A stretch of 64,000 nucleotides of DNA from Micromonospora coxensis. GTDB taxonomy: Bacteria > Actinomycetota > Actinomycetes > Mycobacteriales > Micromonosporaceae. A program made the translations under genes and the position numbers. Of the stretch, positions 35,634 through 44,078 are shown one piece after another. Below the pieces are notes generated by a model, which was not told where the DNA came from, searched no databases, and was given only the letters and a program-made list of their open reading frames with translations. How positions within the stretch are numbered: the stretch's first letter is position 1; each line of letters begins with the position of its first letter. Where the stretch lies: contig NZ_LT607753.1 in NCBI RefSeq assembly GCF_900090295.1, positions 3,472,001 to 3,536,000 on the forward strand, written 5' to 3'.

Positions 35634-36629
35634 ATGGCTGTCACCTCTGCCGACCGAGTTCCCGTGACCGACCCCGCCACCACCGACCTGCACGTGCTGG
35701 TGCTCGCCGGCGGCCTCTCGTACGAGCGCGACGTCTCGCTGCGATCCGGCCGTCGCGTGCTCGACGCGCTGAAGACGGTCGGTGTCGAGGCGGAGCTGCG
35801 GGACGCCGACGTGGCGCTGCTGCCCGCGCTGACCGCCGACCCGCCGGACGCGGTGGTGATCGCGCTGCACGGCGCCACCGGCGAGGACGGCTCACTGCGC
35901 GGTGTGCTCGACCTCTGCGGCGTGCCGTACGTCGGTTGCGACGCCCGCGCCTCCCGGCTCGCCTGGGACAAGCCCTCGGCGAAGGCGGTGCTGCGCGAGT
36001 TCGGCATCCCCACCCCCGACTGGGTGGCCCTGCCGCACGACCGCTTCTCCGAGCTGGGCGCGGTGGCGGTGCTGGAGCGGATCGTCGACCGGTTGGGCCT
36101 GCCGCTGATGGTGAAGCCGGCCCAGGGCGGGTCCGGCCTGGGCGCCGCCGTGGTCCGGGACGTCGCGGCCCTCCCGGCCGCGATGGTGGGTTGCTTCGCG
36201 TACGACTCGACGGCGCTGGTGGAGCGGTACGTGCCCGGCATGGACGTGGCGGTCTCCGTGGTCGACCTGGGCGACGGGCCGCGCGCGCTGCCGCCGGTGG
36301 AGATCGTGCCGCGCAACGGCGTGTACGACTACGCCGCCCGCTACACCGCCGGCCGCACCACCTGGCACGCCCCGGCCCGGCTGGAGGAGTCGGTCACCGA
36401 GACGGTCACCGAGGTGGCGCTCGCCGCGCACACCGCGCTGGGCCTGCGGGACCTCTCCCGGGTCGACATGATCGTCGACGCCGACGGGCGGCCGCACGTG
36501 CTGGAGGTCAACGTGTCGCCCGGCATGACGGAGACGTCGCTGCTGCCGCTCGCCGTCCAGGCGGCCGGGCTGGACTTCGGGCGGGTGCTGGGGTCGTTGG
36601 TGGCCCGGGCCGCCGCCCGACGGTCCTGA
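35634..36629 (+). CDS. D-alanine--D-alanine ligase-like ATP-grasp protein
   Basis: A 331-residue ATP-grasp enzyme starting at ATG 35634. The N-terminal domain has VLAGGLSYERDVSLRSG, close to the Ddl signature in which His is usual where Arg-Asp is found here. The ATP-grasp core has LPLMVKPAQGGSGLGAA near 155 and VEINxxPGM as LEVNVSPGMTETSLLP near 300. Ddl joins two D-Ala for peptidoglycan. Because actinomycetes normally have another ddl elsewhere, and the signature deviates, this may be a paralogue with a different dipeptide or amino acid substrate. It is coupled to the aminotransferase gene upstream. Confidence 0.75.
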   Translation: MAVTSADRVPVTDPATTDLHVLVLAGGLSYERDVSLRSGRRVLDALKTVGVEAELRDADVALLPALTADPPDAVVIALHGATGEDGSLRGVLDLCGVPYVGCDARASRLAWDKPSAKAVLREFGIPTPDWVALPHDRFSELGAVAVLERIVDRLGLPLMVKPAQGGSGLGAAVVRDVAALPAAMVGCFAYDSTALVERYVPGMDVAVSVVDLGDGPRALPPVEIVPRNGVYDYAARYTAGRTTWHAPARLEESVTETVTEVALAAHTALGLRDLSRVDMIVDADGRPHVLEVNVSPGMTETSLLPLAVQAAGLDFGRVLGSLVARAAARRS

Positions 36630-36741
36630 CGCGCCCACCGCCTGATCCCGGTTCTCCGAGTCCGTCCGGTCCGTGGCGTGTCACGGCCCGGGTGGGTGCC
36701 GTCTCGTGCCGGTGGTCCCCCTCGCTCACGACTGCGACGGG

Positions 36742-36916
36742 GTGAGTGTGGCCCGCTGCGTGAGTCCGGTCCGCCGCGTGAGTCTGCTCTGCCTCGGCTT
36801 GGTCCGCCGCGTGATCCTGCTCTGCCTCGTGGCCTGCTCCGCCGCTCGAGCCTGCTCCGCCTCGTGGCCTGCTCCGCCTTCGTGGTCTGGTCCGCTGCGT
36901 GGGTCTGGTCCGCTGA
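36742..36916. repeat. Degenerate 17-18-base tandem repeat, about ten copies
   Basis: The 407-base gap between the ligase gene and the convergent HIT-like gene contains about ten consecutive units of 15-18 bases, of the form GTGNNTCTGSTCCGCYNC (for example GTGAGTCCGGTCCGCCGC and GTGGCCTGCTCCGCCTTC). Most units are 17 or 18 bases; one is 15. Variable length would break any frame, and open frames across it lack protein-family features. It looks like a minisatellite; the rest of the gap shows nothing recognisable. Confidence 0.75.
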
Positions 36917-37036
36917 GTGCCGGTGGCAACTTGCTGCCGATGGCCGGCGCGGCGGCGAGCGGATGGTGCCCACCGGCCGGCGTGGCGCCGGCATCACCAC
37001 TGCGGCGTAGCTGCGGCCACCCGACCCGCGCGGTGG

Positions 37037-38080
37037 TCAGCGGTTGTTCGCGGCCGGTGAGTCCTCCGGCTTCGTGGCGCCGCTCGATGCCGCACCGGGC
37101 CGGGGACTGCCGTTCTGCTCTGTCCCCGCCGGCTCGTCGTCCGTCGCGGAGTCGGCACCGCTGCCTGCGGCGTCGGACGCGGCGATCTCGGACCCGTCCG
37201 CGTCGGAGCCGACAGCGTCGGTTTCCACCGCGTCCGACCGGGCGGCGTCCGACCGGATGGCGGTGGGCTCGGCGGCGGTGGAGCGGGTGGCGGCCTCGTC
37301 GGCGGTCGGCCGGTCGGTGGTCGGCCGGTCGGCGGGCTGTCCGGCGTCGTCGAGGTCGGTGACGTCCTCGACGACCTCGACCGGGATCTCCTCCTCGGAC
37401 TCGATCACCGACACGGCCTCGTCGTCCCGGGACCTCTGCGCGGCATCGGACTGGTCGGCGAGGCTGGACGGTGCCTGCCACTGGATGCGCGGCGGTTCGG
37501 CGAGCGGACGCCCACCGAACTCGGCGAGCCAGGCGGCCACCATGGCCAGGTTCTCCCGCCACTGCGACTCGGAGATGGGCGGAAGGATCGAGTCCCACAG
37601 GGAGAGGAAGGTGCCCCGCAACTGGAGCCGCCCGTACGGCCGGGCCAGGAACCACATGTGCAGGTGCGCCGAGCCGTCACCCCACCGGTTCACGTGGACG
37701 CGGGCGACACCGTCCAGCGACCGGATGGCGCGCTCCAGCCGTACCGTCATCACCCCCAGTTCGGCGGCGAGCAGGTTGGGCAGGTCCCCGAGATCGAGGT
37801 GCGATCGGGACTCCAGGATCAGCACCATGGGCAGACCGGTGGGCCGGTCCATGGCGCGTACCCGCCATCGCTCACCCACCCAGATGTACGCCTCATCGGG
37901 CGCGTTGCAGGCGGTGCATTCCCGATGCGCCTCGCCCTTGCGGGGCGGCTCGACCGGCACCGGGTCGTCGAGCTGCTTGAGACGGATCTCGCCCTCGAAG
38001 GGGAACGAAGGCCACTGGGTGAAGTCCGGAAGCGCGGGAGGGGTGTCGTGCACGAGGCTGACCCTAACCGAGGAGAGCAC
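37037..38080 (-). CDS. HIT-like protein with acidic repetitive C-terminal tail
   Basis: A 347-residue protein; GTG 38080 and GTG 38053 are both possible starts. A Cys pair (CTACNAPDEAYIW near residue 55) and a later HVNRWGDGSAHLHMWFLARP segment (near 148-167), with the H-x-H pattern, resemble the HIT/galactose-1-phosphate uridylyltransferase superfamily, where such residues bind zinc and act on nucleotidyl or sugar phosphates. From residue 225 the chain is Asp/Ala/Ser/Thr-rich low complexity with short ARSDAVETDAVGSDA-like repeats. It is transcribed towards the tandem repeat, with parS DNA upstream. The superfamily is probable; the substrate is unknown. Confidence 0.6.
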   Translation of the reverse strand: MLSSVRVSLVHDTPPALPDFTQWPSFPFEGEIRLKQLDDPVPVEPPRKGEAHRECTACNAPDEAYIWVGERWRVRAMDRPTGLPMVLILESRSHLDLGDLPNLLAAELGVMTVRLERAIRSLDGVARVHVNRWGDGSAHLHMWFLARPYGRLQLRGTFLSLWDSILPPISESQWRENLAMVAAWLAEFGGRPLAEPPRIQWQAPSSLADQSDAAQRSRDDEAVSVIESEEEIPVEVVEDVTDLDDAGQPADRPTTDRPTADEAATRSTAAEPTAIRSDAARSDAVETDAVGSDADGSEIAASDAAGSGADSATDDEPAGTEQNGSPRPGAASSGATKPEDSPAANNR

Positions 38081-38241
38081 CCCTGTCCCTACTCCGAACG
38101 ACGGTGATCATGAGCCGGTCTCACGCGGTCGGAGGCAGTGACCCTGAGCGGTCGAGAGCCATCACAGAGCAGTTGTCCACAGGCTGATGAGATCACCACC
38201 ACTCCACGTCATCCACAGGTCAGAGCACTGCGCTGAGCGCT

Positions 38242-38255
38242 GTTTCACGTGAAAC
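38242..38255. promoter_or_regulatory. parS site 1 (perfect)
   Basis: GTTTCACGTGAAAC, the canonical palindromic ParB site; flanked by DnaA boxes on both sides (38209 and 38266). Confidence 0.95.
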
Positions 38256-38719
38256 GGGGTGGGCCTGTGGAAAACCGCTGTGGATAACTTCGGGCCTCCT
38301 CCACAACGTCGGTCACAGGGTTCGCGGGCCCGTTCGTCCAACGATCGAGGCGGCCGGTCGGCTGCTGCCCGCCCGCCCCCGATCTCGGATCGTTTGTCGG
38401 CGGGCTCCGGCTCTCGTGGCGACGGCGGGAGGGGCGGCAAGGTGCCCGTGGCGTGACACCGGCACGGACCGACTGACGACGCGCGGTGGAGAACTGCCCG
38501 AGCTGCTGACGGGTGACGAACCTGCGGTTGGGAGCTGGTGAGTGCCCGGGCTCGGTGAATGCCCGGGCTCCATGAAGGGCCTGAGCCGGCATGCCGGGTC
38601 AGTGCCCGACCTCCGGGCTCCAGCTCGTTGCTCAGCCGACCAATGCTCTGGCTCGACATCTCACCCAGGGCCTCACGGGCCGACACGTCCCCGGCTTCTG
38701 ACAGCAGCACGGCATCCTG

Positions 38720-38733
38720 GTTCCACGTGAAAC
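38720..38733. promoter_or_regulatory. parS site 2 (one-base variant)
   Basis: GTTCCACGTGAAAC: differs from the perfect site at one position that is tolerated in other actinomycete parS sites. Confidence 0.88.
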
Positions 38734-38903
38734 AAGCGGGGTCACTACGCAGAATCCGATGTGCTGCCGCCCAGCTAAATCACGCTGCTACGGCAGCGCG
38801 GCCCACCGGCACCGTGTGCCCGCATCGTCGGCCTCTCCGCCCACGTCCACGTCAACCACGCCCGGTTGCCGCCCGGCCTTCTACCCAGCGGCGGCACGGC
38901 ACG

Positions 38904-38917
38904 GTTTCACGTGAAAC
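38904..38917. promoter_or_regulatory. parS site 3 (perfect)
   Basis: GTTTCACGTGAAAC, canonical ParB site. Confidence 0.95.
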
Positions 38918-39004
38918 GGTCAAGGGCGCTGGCATGCGCCCGATCAACTGAGGTGTCATCCACACGACCCCACCTTCCATGCCCGGTTCTCAGGAGCCGA
39001 CCCG

Positions 39005-39018
39005 GTTCCACGTGAAAC
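39005..39018. promoter_or_regulatory. parS site 4 (one-base variant)
   Basis: GTTCCACGTGAAAC, same variant as sites 2 and 5; 101 bases from site 3. Confidence 0.88.
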
Positions 39019-39278
39019 AAGCAGAGGTCCGGACCCACGGCGGAGCGACCACGGGGTAGGGCGTCGAATCCGCCCGGCAAGGGCCGACGGACCAACGACC
39101 CACCACGGTCAGGCCCGAAGCAGCAGCCGGAAATCCCGCTGCTCGCTGTGCGCGACCGCAGCCAATCCCGATCCCCCCGTCCCGAACGCCGCCCCGATCG
39201 TCGTTGCGGACGCAGCGACGCCCCTCCAGTACCGACCGGCCACCCCCGCGATCCTGCGAGCCGACCGCCGACACCCTG

Positions 39279-39292
39279 GTTCCACGTGAAAC
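39279..39292. promoter_or_regulatory. parS site 5 (one-base variant)
   Basis: GTTCCACGTGAAAC, about 165 bases upstream of the small gene at 39458. Confidence 0.88.
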
Positions 39293-39457
39293 CGAGGCCC
39301 GATGGATCCGCCGCCCACTGGGCAACCTGATCGAGTCTCACGGAGCCACCCCTACCGCCGACGTCAACTCGCCTCGACCGCCGGCTACCGGATGAGCGGG
39401 ATCGCCAGCCGCCGCGGGATCGGCAGCACGGGCCGCCGGGATCTACGCTGGGCCGCG

Positions 39458-39901
39458 ATGAGCGAACCTTTCGTCCTGCGGTCGGAGCTCGGTACGCGCT
39501 GGGTGCTCCACGCCCCGCTGGACCCGTACGGGGACGGCTACGTCCTCATGCTCTCGACCGAGCTGTACGGCTACGGCATGGCCGCCGCCACCGTCGTCGA
39601 ACTCGACGGCATCTTCGTCAACCCGCAGGCGGTCCGGCTGCCGGATTTCCTCACCGGGCTCGCCGTCGACTGGCGCGGGTGGGAGGGCGTCCGATACTGG
39701 GCGTCCGGTCAGCGACAGCTCGTCCTCGAAGCCACCCACGACGGCGCGTCCCACGTCTCGCTCGGGGTGACCCTGCGGGCGGCCGACACCGACCCGACCG
39801 TCGCGCCCTGGTCCGCCACAGTCGTCTTCGTCATCGAGGCGACCCGGGAACTGGCACGACTGGCCCGGCGGCTGACCGACTTCCTGGACGCCGAGCAGTA
39901 G
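39458..39901 (+). CDS. Uncharacterised small protein next to the parS cluster
   Basis: A 147-residue soluble acidic protein starting at ATG 39458 (MSEPFVLRSELGTRWVLHAP). It is compositionally ordinary, with beta-strand-like segments: GYVLMLSTELYGYGMAAATVV, then PDFLTGLAVDWRGWEGVRYW and HVSLGVTLRAADTDP, ending in an amphipathic helix (ATRELARLARRLTDFLDAEQ). The WRGWEGxRxW and HDG-x-x-HVSLGV pattern recalls the DUF6228 group, but this is only a weak impression. The gene is alone on its strand between the parS cluster and the end of parB. Confidence 0.6.
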   Translation: MSEPFVLRSELGTRWVLHAPLDPYGDGYVLMLSTELYGYGMAAATVVELDGIFVNPQAVRLPDFLTGLAVDWRGWEGVRYWASGQRQLVLEATHDGASHVSLGVTLRAADTDPTVAPWSATVVFVIEATRELARLARRLTDFLDAEQ

Positions 39902-40489
39902 CTCCCACGTCGACCCGAGACGCCCCGGCGCTGAGCGGTCCCGGCGACCCCCGCTGCTGCGAGCGAGACTCGGCCCACTCCGACCCCGTCGACCGCCGCC
40001 GACCCGGGGGAGACCGCGTCGGCGGGACGGGCTGACCGACGTGCTTCCCGGACTGGCCAACGCGGCGCGGGGAGGAGACCCGACAACCGGCGCCACGACA
40101 CCTGGGGAGCGGCATCGACCGTCCCGGAGTCCGACGCTGACAGCGGTCGGGCGTTCGCGGGGCAGCAGCAGCCGGTGCCCGCCCGACGGGTACGACCGGA
40201 TCGACCCGGCGGAGGAACCACCGCACCGCCCCAACCCGCTCCATGGACCGCGATGCGCGTGAGAGCGGCCGGTCGGACCTGACGCATCGCCCGGCCCCCT
40301 TCGACGCCTCCCGACTAGACGGATCAGCGATGCGGGCGACCGGGCCCGGAGCCGCGCCGGGCTCCGGCACCACCGCCGGCCGGTCCCGCTCCGAGGTGAC
40401 CCCTTGGCCGAGCCACACACGCCGCCCGACGATCAGTGGGCCTCAGGGGAGCCGTGCACGTATCCCGCTGAGCGGGCCGCACGCATGAC
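39902..40489. other. Intergenic region downstream of parB
   Basis: About 590 bases with no supported gene, promoter or repeat. Open frames on both strands are arginine/proline-rich and look like shadows of GC-rich noncoding DNA. The parB terminator follows at 40490. Confidence 0.5.
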
Positions 40490-40529
40490 AACGGCCGTGC
40501 CTCCCGGTACGGGGAGAGGCACGGCCGTT
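40490..40529 (-). terminator. Terminator after parB
   Basis: 14-base perfect arms 40490-40503 and 40516-40529 (AACGGCCGTGCCTC and its complement) with a 12-base loop, just beyond the parB stop codon. Confidence 0.8.
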
Positions 40530-40548
40530 CATGCCGTCAGAACGCCAC

Positions 40549-41583
40549 TCAACCCTCTTCGGGCTCCTCCTGACCGACGCCGATGATGCCGACGATGCGC
40601 TCCAGGTCGTCCACCGTGGCGAACTCGATGGTGATCTTCCCCTTGCTCCGGCCGATGTCCACCTTGACCCGGGTGTCGAAGCGGTCGGAGAGTCGGTCGG
40701 CCAGGTCGGTGAGCGCGGGCGCGTGGGGCTTGGTCCGTCGCTTGGCGGCCGGGGTCTTGGCCGGCCCGTCCGAGAGGGCGAGGGCCACGATCTCCTCGGT
40801 CGCGCGTACGGAGAGGCCCTCGGCCACGATCCGCAACGCGAGTTGTTCCTGCGCCTCGGGCTCCTCCAGGCTCAGCAGCGCCCGGGCGTGACCGGCGGAG
40901 AGCACCCCGGCGGCGACCCGGCGCTGTACCTGGGCCGGGAGGTTCAACAGCCGGATGGTGTTGGAGATCTGCGGCCGGCTCCGGCCGATCCGCCGGGCCA
41001 ACTCCTCGTGGGTGGCGCCGAACTCCTCCAGCAACTGCTGGTACGCGGCGGCCTCTTCGAGCGGGTTGAGGTTCGCCCGGTGGATGTTCTCCAGGAGCGC
41101 GTCCCGGAGCATCGCGTCGTCCCTGGTGTCCCGGACGATCGCGGGGATGTGCTCCCGGCCCACCGCCTGGGCGGCCCGCCACCGGCGCTCACCCATGACG
41201 AGTTCGTACTTCTCACCGTCGAGCGCGCGGACGACGATGGGCTGGAGGAAGCCGACCTCCCGGATCGAGGTCTTCAGCTCCTCCAGCGCCTCCTCGTCGA
41301 AGACCTGCCGCGGCTGCTTCGGGTTGGGCACGATCGCGTCGACCGGGATCTCGGCGAAGCGGGCCCCCGGCACCGGGCTCAGCTGCGGCTGCGGCTGCGG
41401 CTCGGGCATCGCGGGCGGGGCGGCGTGCACCGCCGGGGTCGCCTCGACCGGAGCCGCGGTCACCGTACGACCGGCGTCCGGCTCGGCCGGAGCGGCGACC
41501 GTGCCCGGTGCGTCCGCCACCGGACCGGTCGGGATCAGCGCCCCGAGTCCTCGACCCAGACCGCCACGGGGTCGGTTCTTCAT
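40549..41583 (-). CDS. parB: Chromosome partitioning protein ParB
   Basis: A 344-residue CTP-dependent DNA clamp that loads at parS and spreads. The N-terminus ([18 protein letters not shown]) carries the basic motif that stimulates ParA ATPase. The CTP-binding boxes are visible near 125-160 ([23 protein letters not shown], quoted in part as GERRWRA). The helix-turn-helix that reads parS is near 200-225 ([20 protein letters not shown]). The C-terminal dimerisation domain follows [15 protein letters not shown]. It lies 27 bases after parA in an operon. Seven parS sites lie within 4.7 kb. Confidence 0.97.
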   Translation of the reverse strand: MKNRPRGGLGRGLGALIPTGPVADAPGTVAAPAEPDAGRTVTAAPVEATPAVHAAPPAMPEPQPQPQLSPVPGARFAEIPVDAIVPNPKQPRQVFDEEALEELKTSIREVGFLQPIVVRALDGEKYELVMGERRWRAAQAVGREHIPAIVRDTRDDAMLRDALLENIHRANLNPLEEAAAYQQLLEEFGATHEELARRIGRSRPQISNTIRLLNLPAQVQRRVAAGVLSAGHARALLSLEEPEAQEQLALRIVAEGLSVRATEEIVALALSDGPAKTPAAKRRTKPHAPALTDLADRLSDRFDTRVKVDIGRSKGKITIEFATVDDLERIVGIIGVGQEEPEEG

Positions 41584-41610
41584 GCGACGCCTCCCAGCGA
41601 CTCGTCCGCA

Positions 41611-42966
41611 CTACGCATTCCGGCTCACCGGCTCCTTGACGCCACGCTCGGCGATCTCCTGGGCGGCCTCGAAGTAGCTCGTCGCCCCCCGCGATCCGGG
41701 ATCGTAGGTCATGACGGACTGGCCGTAGCTGGGTGCCTCGGAAACGCGGACGTTGCGGGGGATGACCGCCTGGAGCACCTTGTCGCCGAAGTGGTTGCGC
41801 ACGTCCTGCTCCACCGCGTCGGCCAGCCGGGTACGCCGGTCGTACATGGTGAGCAGGATCGTGGACACCTCCAGCTTCGGGTTCAGGTGCTGACGAACCA
41901 GGTTGATGTTGTTGATGAGCTGGTTCAGCCCTTCGAGCGCGTAGTACTCGCACTGGATGGGGATCAGCACCTCCTGCGCGGCCACCAGGGCGTTGACCGT
42001 CAGCAGGCCGAGCGAGGGCGGGCAGTCGATGAAGACGTAGTCGAAGTGCCCCGGGTACGCGGCGATCGCCCGGGCCAGCCGGGACTCCCGGGCCACGACC
42101 GACACCAGCTCGATCTCCGCGCCGGCGAGGTCGATGGTGGCCGGTACGCACCAGAGGTTGGGGATGCCCTCGACCTCCTGCGCCACCTCCTCCAGCGGCA
42201 CACTGTTGATCAGGCAGTCGTAGACGTCCGGCACACCGGTGTGGTGCGGGACGTTCAGCCCGGTCGAGGCGTTGCCCTGCGGGTCGAGGTCGACCACCAG
42301 GACCCGGTTGCCATGCAGGGCCAACGCCACCGCCAGGTTCACCGTGGTCGTGGTCTTACCCACGCCGCCCTTCTGGTTCGCGACGCACATCACCCGCGTC
42401 CGCTCGGGACGAGGCATGGTCACCTCGCCGCTCGGGTTAAGGATCTGCACGGCGCGCATCGCCTCCATAGCCAACGGTGGGTCATCCTCTTCGCGCGTCG
42501 GGGTTTCACGTGAAACGTACGCGGCACTGGCCGGGTCGGCGGAGACGACCCCGGACACCGGAGCCGGCGTGTCGGTGGTGACGGACACCGAGTCCGGCAC
42601 CGTACCCGGGTGCGGCTGCTGCGGTACGGGCGGCGGGACGTTGCCGCCGACCGGGGGCTCGAACCGGGACGGCACTCCGGCGTTGCGCTGGACCGGGGCG
42701 GCCCGGCCGCTCGGGGCGTTCGACGGCCGGCCGTCCGGCGTGGACGGTGGCGGCACGTACGACTGGGGGGACGGGCGCGCCGCGCCGACGGCCGGCACGT
42801 CCCGCCGGACCACCGGGTCGCAGTCCGGCGGACGGACGGCAGGGCCGGGCTCACCGCCCGAGGGCCAGGACTGCTGCTCGGTTTCACGTGAAACAGGCTC
42901 CGCACCGGGGGGAAGGCCCTCGGAGCGACTCACCCGTGGATCGTCGTACCTGCCGTCGTCATGCAC
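41611..42966 (-). CDS. parA: Chromosome partitioning ATPase ParA with long Pro-rich N-terminal extension
   Basis: A 451-residue P-loop ATPase (Soj type). The deviant Walker A is KGGVGKTTTT at residues 199-208; Walker A' and B follow (LVVDLDPQGNASTG, then VFIDCPPSLG). The ATPase domain needs only about 265 residues, so 185 residues of Pro/Ser-rich sequence precede it. The start GTG 42966 is not certain; GTG or ATG codons nearer the domain (for example ATG at MEAMRAV, residue 168) would give a shorter form. Two parS sites lie inside the extension and both encode VSRET (residues 25-29 and 151-155). ParA forms a gradient on DNA that moves ParB-parS complexes. Confidence 0.95.
   Translation of the reverse strand: MHDDGRYDDPRVSRSEGLPPGAEPVSRETEQQSWPSGGEPGPAVRPPDCDPVVRRDVPAVGAARPSPQSYVPPPSTPDGRPSNAPSGRAAPVQRNAGVPSRFEPPVGGNVPPPVPQQPHPGTVPDSVSVTTDTPAPVSGVVSADPASAAYVSRETPTREEDDPPLAMEAMRAVQILNPSGEVTMPRPERTRVMCVANQKGGVGKTTTTVNLAVALALHGNRVLVVDLDPQGNASTGLNVPHHTGVPDVYDCLINSVPLEEVAQEVEGIPNLWCVPATIDLAGAEIELVSVVARESRLARAIAAYPGHFDYVFIDCPPSLGLLTVNALVAAQEVLIPIQCEYYALEGLNQLINNINLVRQHLNPKLEVSTILLTMYDRRTRLADAVEQDVRNHFGDKVLQAVIPRNVRVSEAPSYGQSVMTYDPGSRGATSYFEAAQEIAERGVKEPVSRNA
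42503..42516. promoter_or_regulatory. parS site 6 (perfect), inside parA
   Basis: GTTTCACGTGAAAC within the parA coding sequence; read on the minus strand it encodes part of VSRET. Confidence 0.95.
42881..42894. promoter_or_regulatory. parS site 7 (perfect), inside parA
   Basis: GTTTCACGTGAAAC near the start of parA, in the same codon phase as site 6 (378 bases apart, a multiple of three). Confidence 0.95.
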
Positions 42967-43095
42967 CTGTCATCCCTGCCCGCTCCGGATGGTCGGTCCG
43001 CACCCCGTCAACTGGCCGCACGCGCGCTCGCACCGCGGAGCGTCCGGCCCGGCGGGAGCGGTCGGGATTCGGTGCGCCCGGCGCCCGCCCGCTCC

Positions 43096-43101
43096 ACACT
43101 A
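43096..43101 (-). promoter_or_regulatory. Possible -10 element for parA
   Basis: TAGTGT on the minus strand, 130 bases upstream of the parA start in the 295-base rsmG-parA gap. No clear -35 partner. Confidence 0.3.
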
Positions 43102-43261
43102 TCGACGCGCGGCCAGCCTACGGGGGACGGGCGCGGCGGGTCCATCTCCGTTCTCATCGCCGGCCAGCGACGAGTCTCACTCCCGTCCACGACGATGCCG
43201 GACCACCGACGGGTCGGCGGCCCGGCCGGGCCCGAGGGTGGTGAGGTGGGATACCCAGGCG

Positions 43262-44074
43262 TCAGCGCGCCTTCTTGCGGCCACCGCGCGACCGCTTGGG
43301 CGCCTTCTTGGCCGCCGGAGGGCGGACCACCCGCTCCCGGACGACCTCCACCACGGTGGTGGCGGGGTCGATCACGCCCACACCGCACAGGTGCACCGTC
43401 GGCTCGCCGCCGCCGAGCCGCTCCACCGTGGCGGCGTGCTCGGCGATCTCGTCGGCGGCGGAGGACCCCTTGAGGGCGACCAGCCGCCCGCCGGGCACCG
43501 CCAGCGGCAGGCACCAGCCGGCGAGCCGGTCGAGCGGGGCGACCGCGCGGGCGGTGACGACGTCCGCGCTCAGCGGACCGACGCCGGTCTCGCCCGAGGC
43601 CGCCTCGTCGGCCCGTCCTCGGAACACCCGGACCATCTTCGCGAGCCCCAGGTGCTGGACCGCCTCGATCAGGAAGGAGGTGCGCCGGGCGAGCGGCTCG
43701 ACCAGGGTCACCTGGAGGTCGGGACGGGCGATCGCCAGCACCAGGCCGGGCAGCCCGGCGCCGGAACCGACGTCGATCACCGTCGCACCCTCCGGGATCC
43801 GTTCCGCCACGGCGGCGCAGTTGAGCAGGTGCCGGTCCCAGATCCGGGGCGCCTCGCGCGGGCCGATCAGGCCGCGGACCACACCGTCGGTGGCGAGCAG
43901 TTCGGCGTACGCGGCAGCCAGGTCGAGCCGGTCGCCGAAGAGCGTCCGGGCGGCGTCGGCCAGCTCCACCGGGAGGACGGCGTCGGCCGGGGACGGCTCG
44001 GGGCGGACAGCCGACGGCCCGGGCGGCGTGCCACCCGGGCCGGTCACGGCGTCCGCCGTGTCGTCGTGGGTCAC
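43262..44074 (-). CDS. rsmG: 16S rRNA (guanine(527)-N7)-methyltransferase
   Basis: A 270-residue SAM-dependent methyltransferase (GidB). About 35 disordered N-terminal residues precede the fold. The SAM loop is [17 protein letters not shown] near 95; upstream is [17 protein letters not shown], typical of RsmG, and downstream [14 protein letters not shown] and [14 protein letters not shown] long basic tail ([15 protein letters not shown]) follows and may bind RNA. It lies four bases after jag, in the rpmH-rnpA-yidD-yidC-jag-rsmG run. Confidence 0.95.
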   Translation of the reverse strand: MTHDDTADAVTGPGGTPPGPSAVRPEPSPADAVLPVELADAARTLFGDRLDLAAAYAELLATDGVVRGLIGPREAPRIWDRHLLNCAAVAERIPEGATVIDVGSGAGLPGLVLAIARPDLQVTLVEPLARRTSFLIEAVQHLGLAKMVRVFRGRADEAASGETGVGPLSADVVTARAVAPLDRLAGWCLPLAVPGGRLVALKGSSAADEIAEHAATVERLGGGEPTVHLCGVGVIDPATTVVEVVRERVVRPPAAKKAPKRSRGGRKKAR

Positions 44075-44078
44075 CCGG

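Larger units (their letters stand above)
38081..39457. other. Centromere-like noncoding region: five parS sites and four DnaA boxes
   Basis: About 1.4 kb with no supported gene; open frames here are short and cross parS sites. It holds parS sites at 38242, 38720, 38904, 39005 and 39279 (listed separately). DnaA-type boxes cluster at its left end: TTGTCCACA 38173-38181, TCATCCACA 38209-38217, TGTGGAAAA 38266-38274 and TGTGGATAA 38279-38287. With parB and parA just to the right, this is the main ParB loading zone in the window. Confidence 0.85.

Noticed and set aside
36726..37655. Minus-strand protein of 309 residues across the tandem repeat
   Set aside because: Low-complexity Arg/Thr repeats from an 18-base minisatellite, running into the frame of the HIT-like gene; no ribosome site or family features.
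38559..38951. Plus-strand open frame of 130 residues in the parS zone
   Set aside because: Unusual composition, contains two parS sites and no ribosome site; treated as noncoding.
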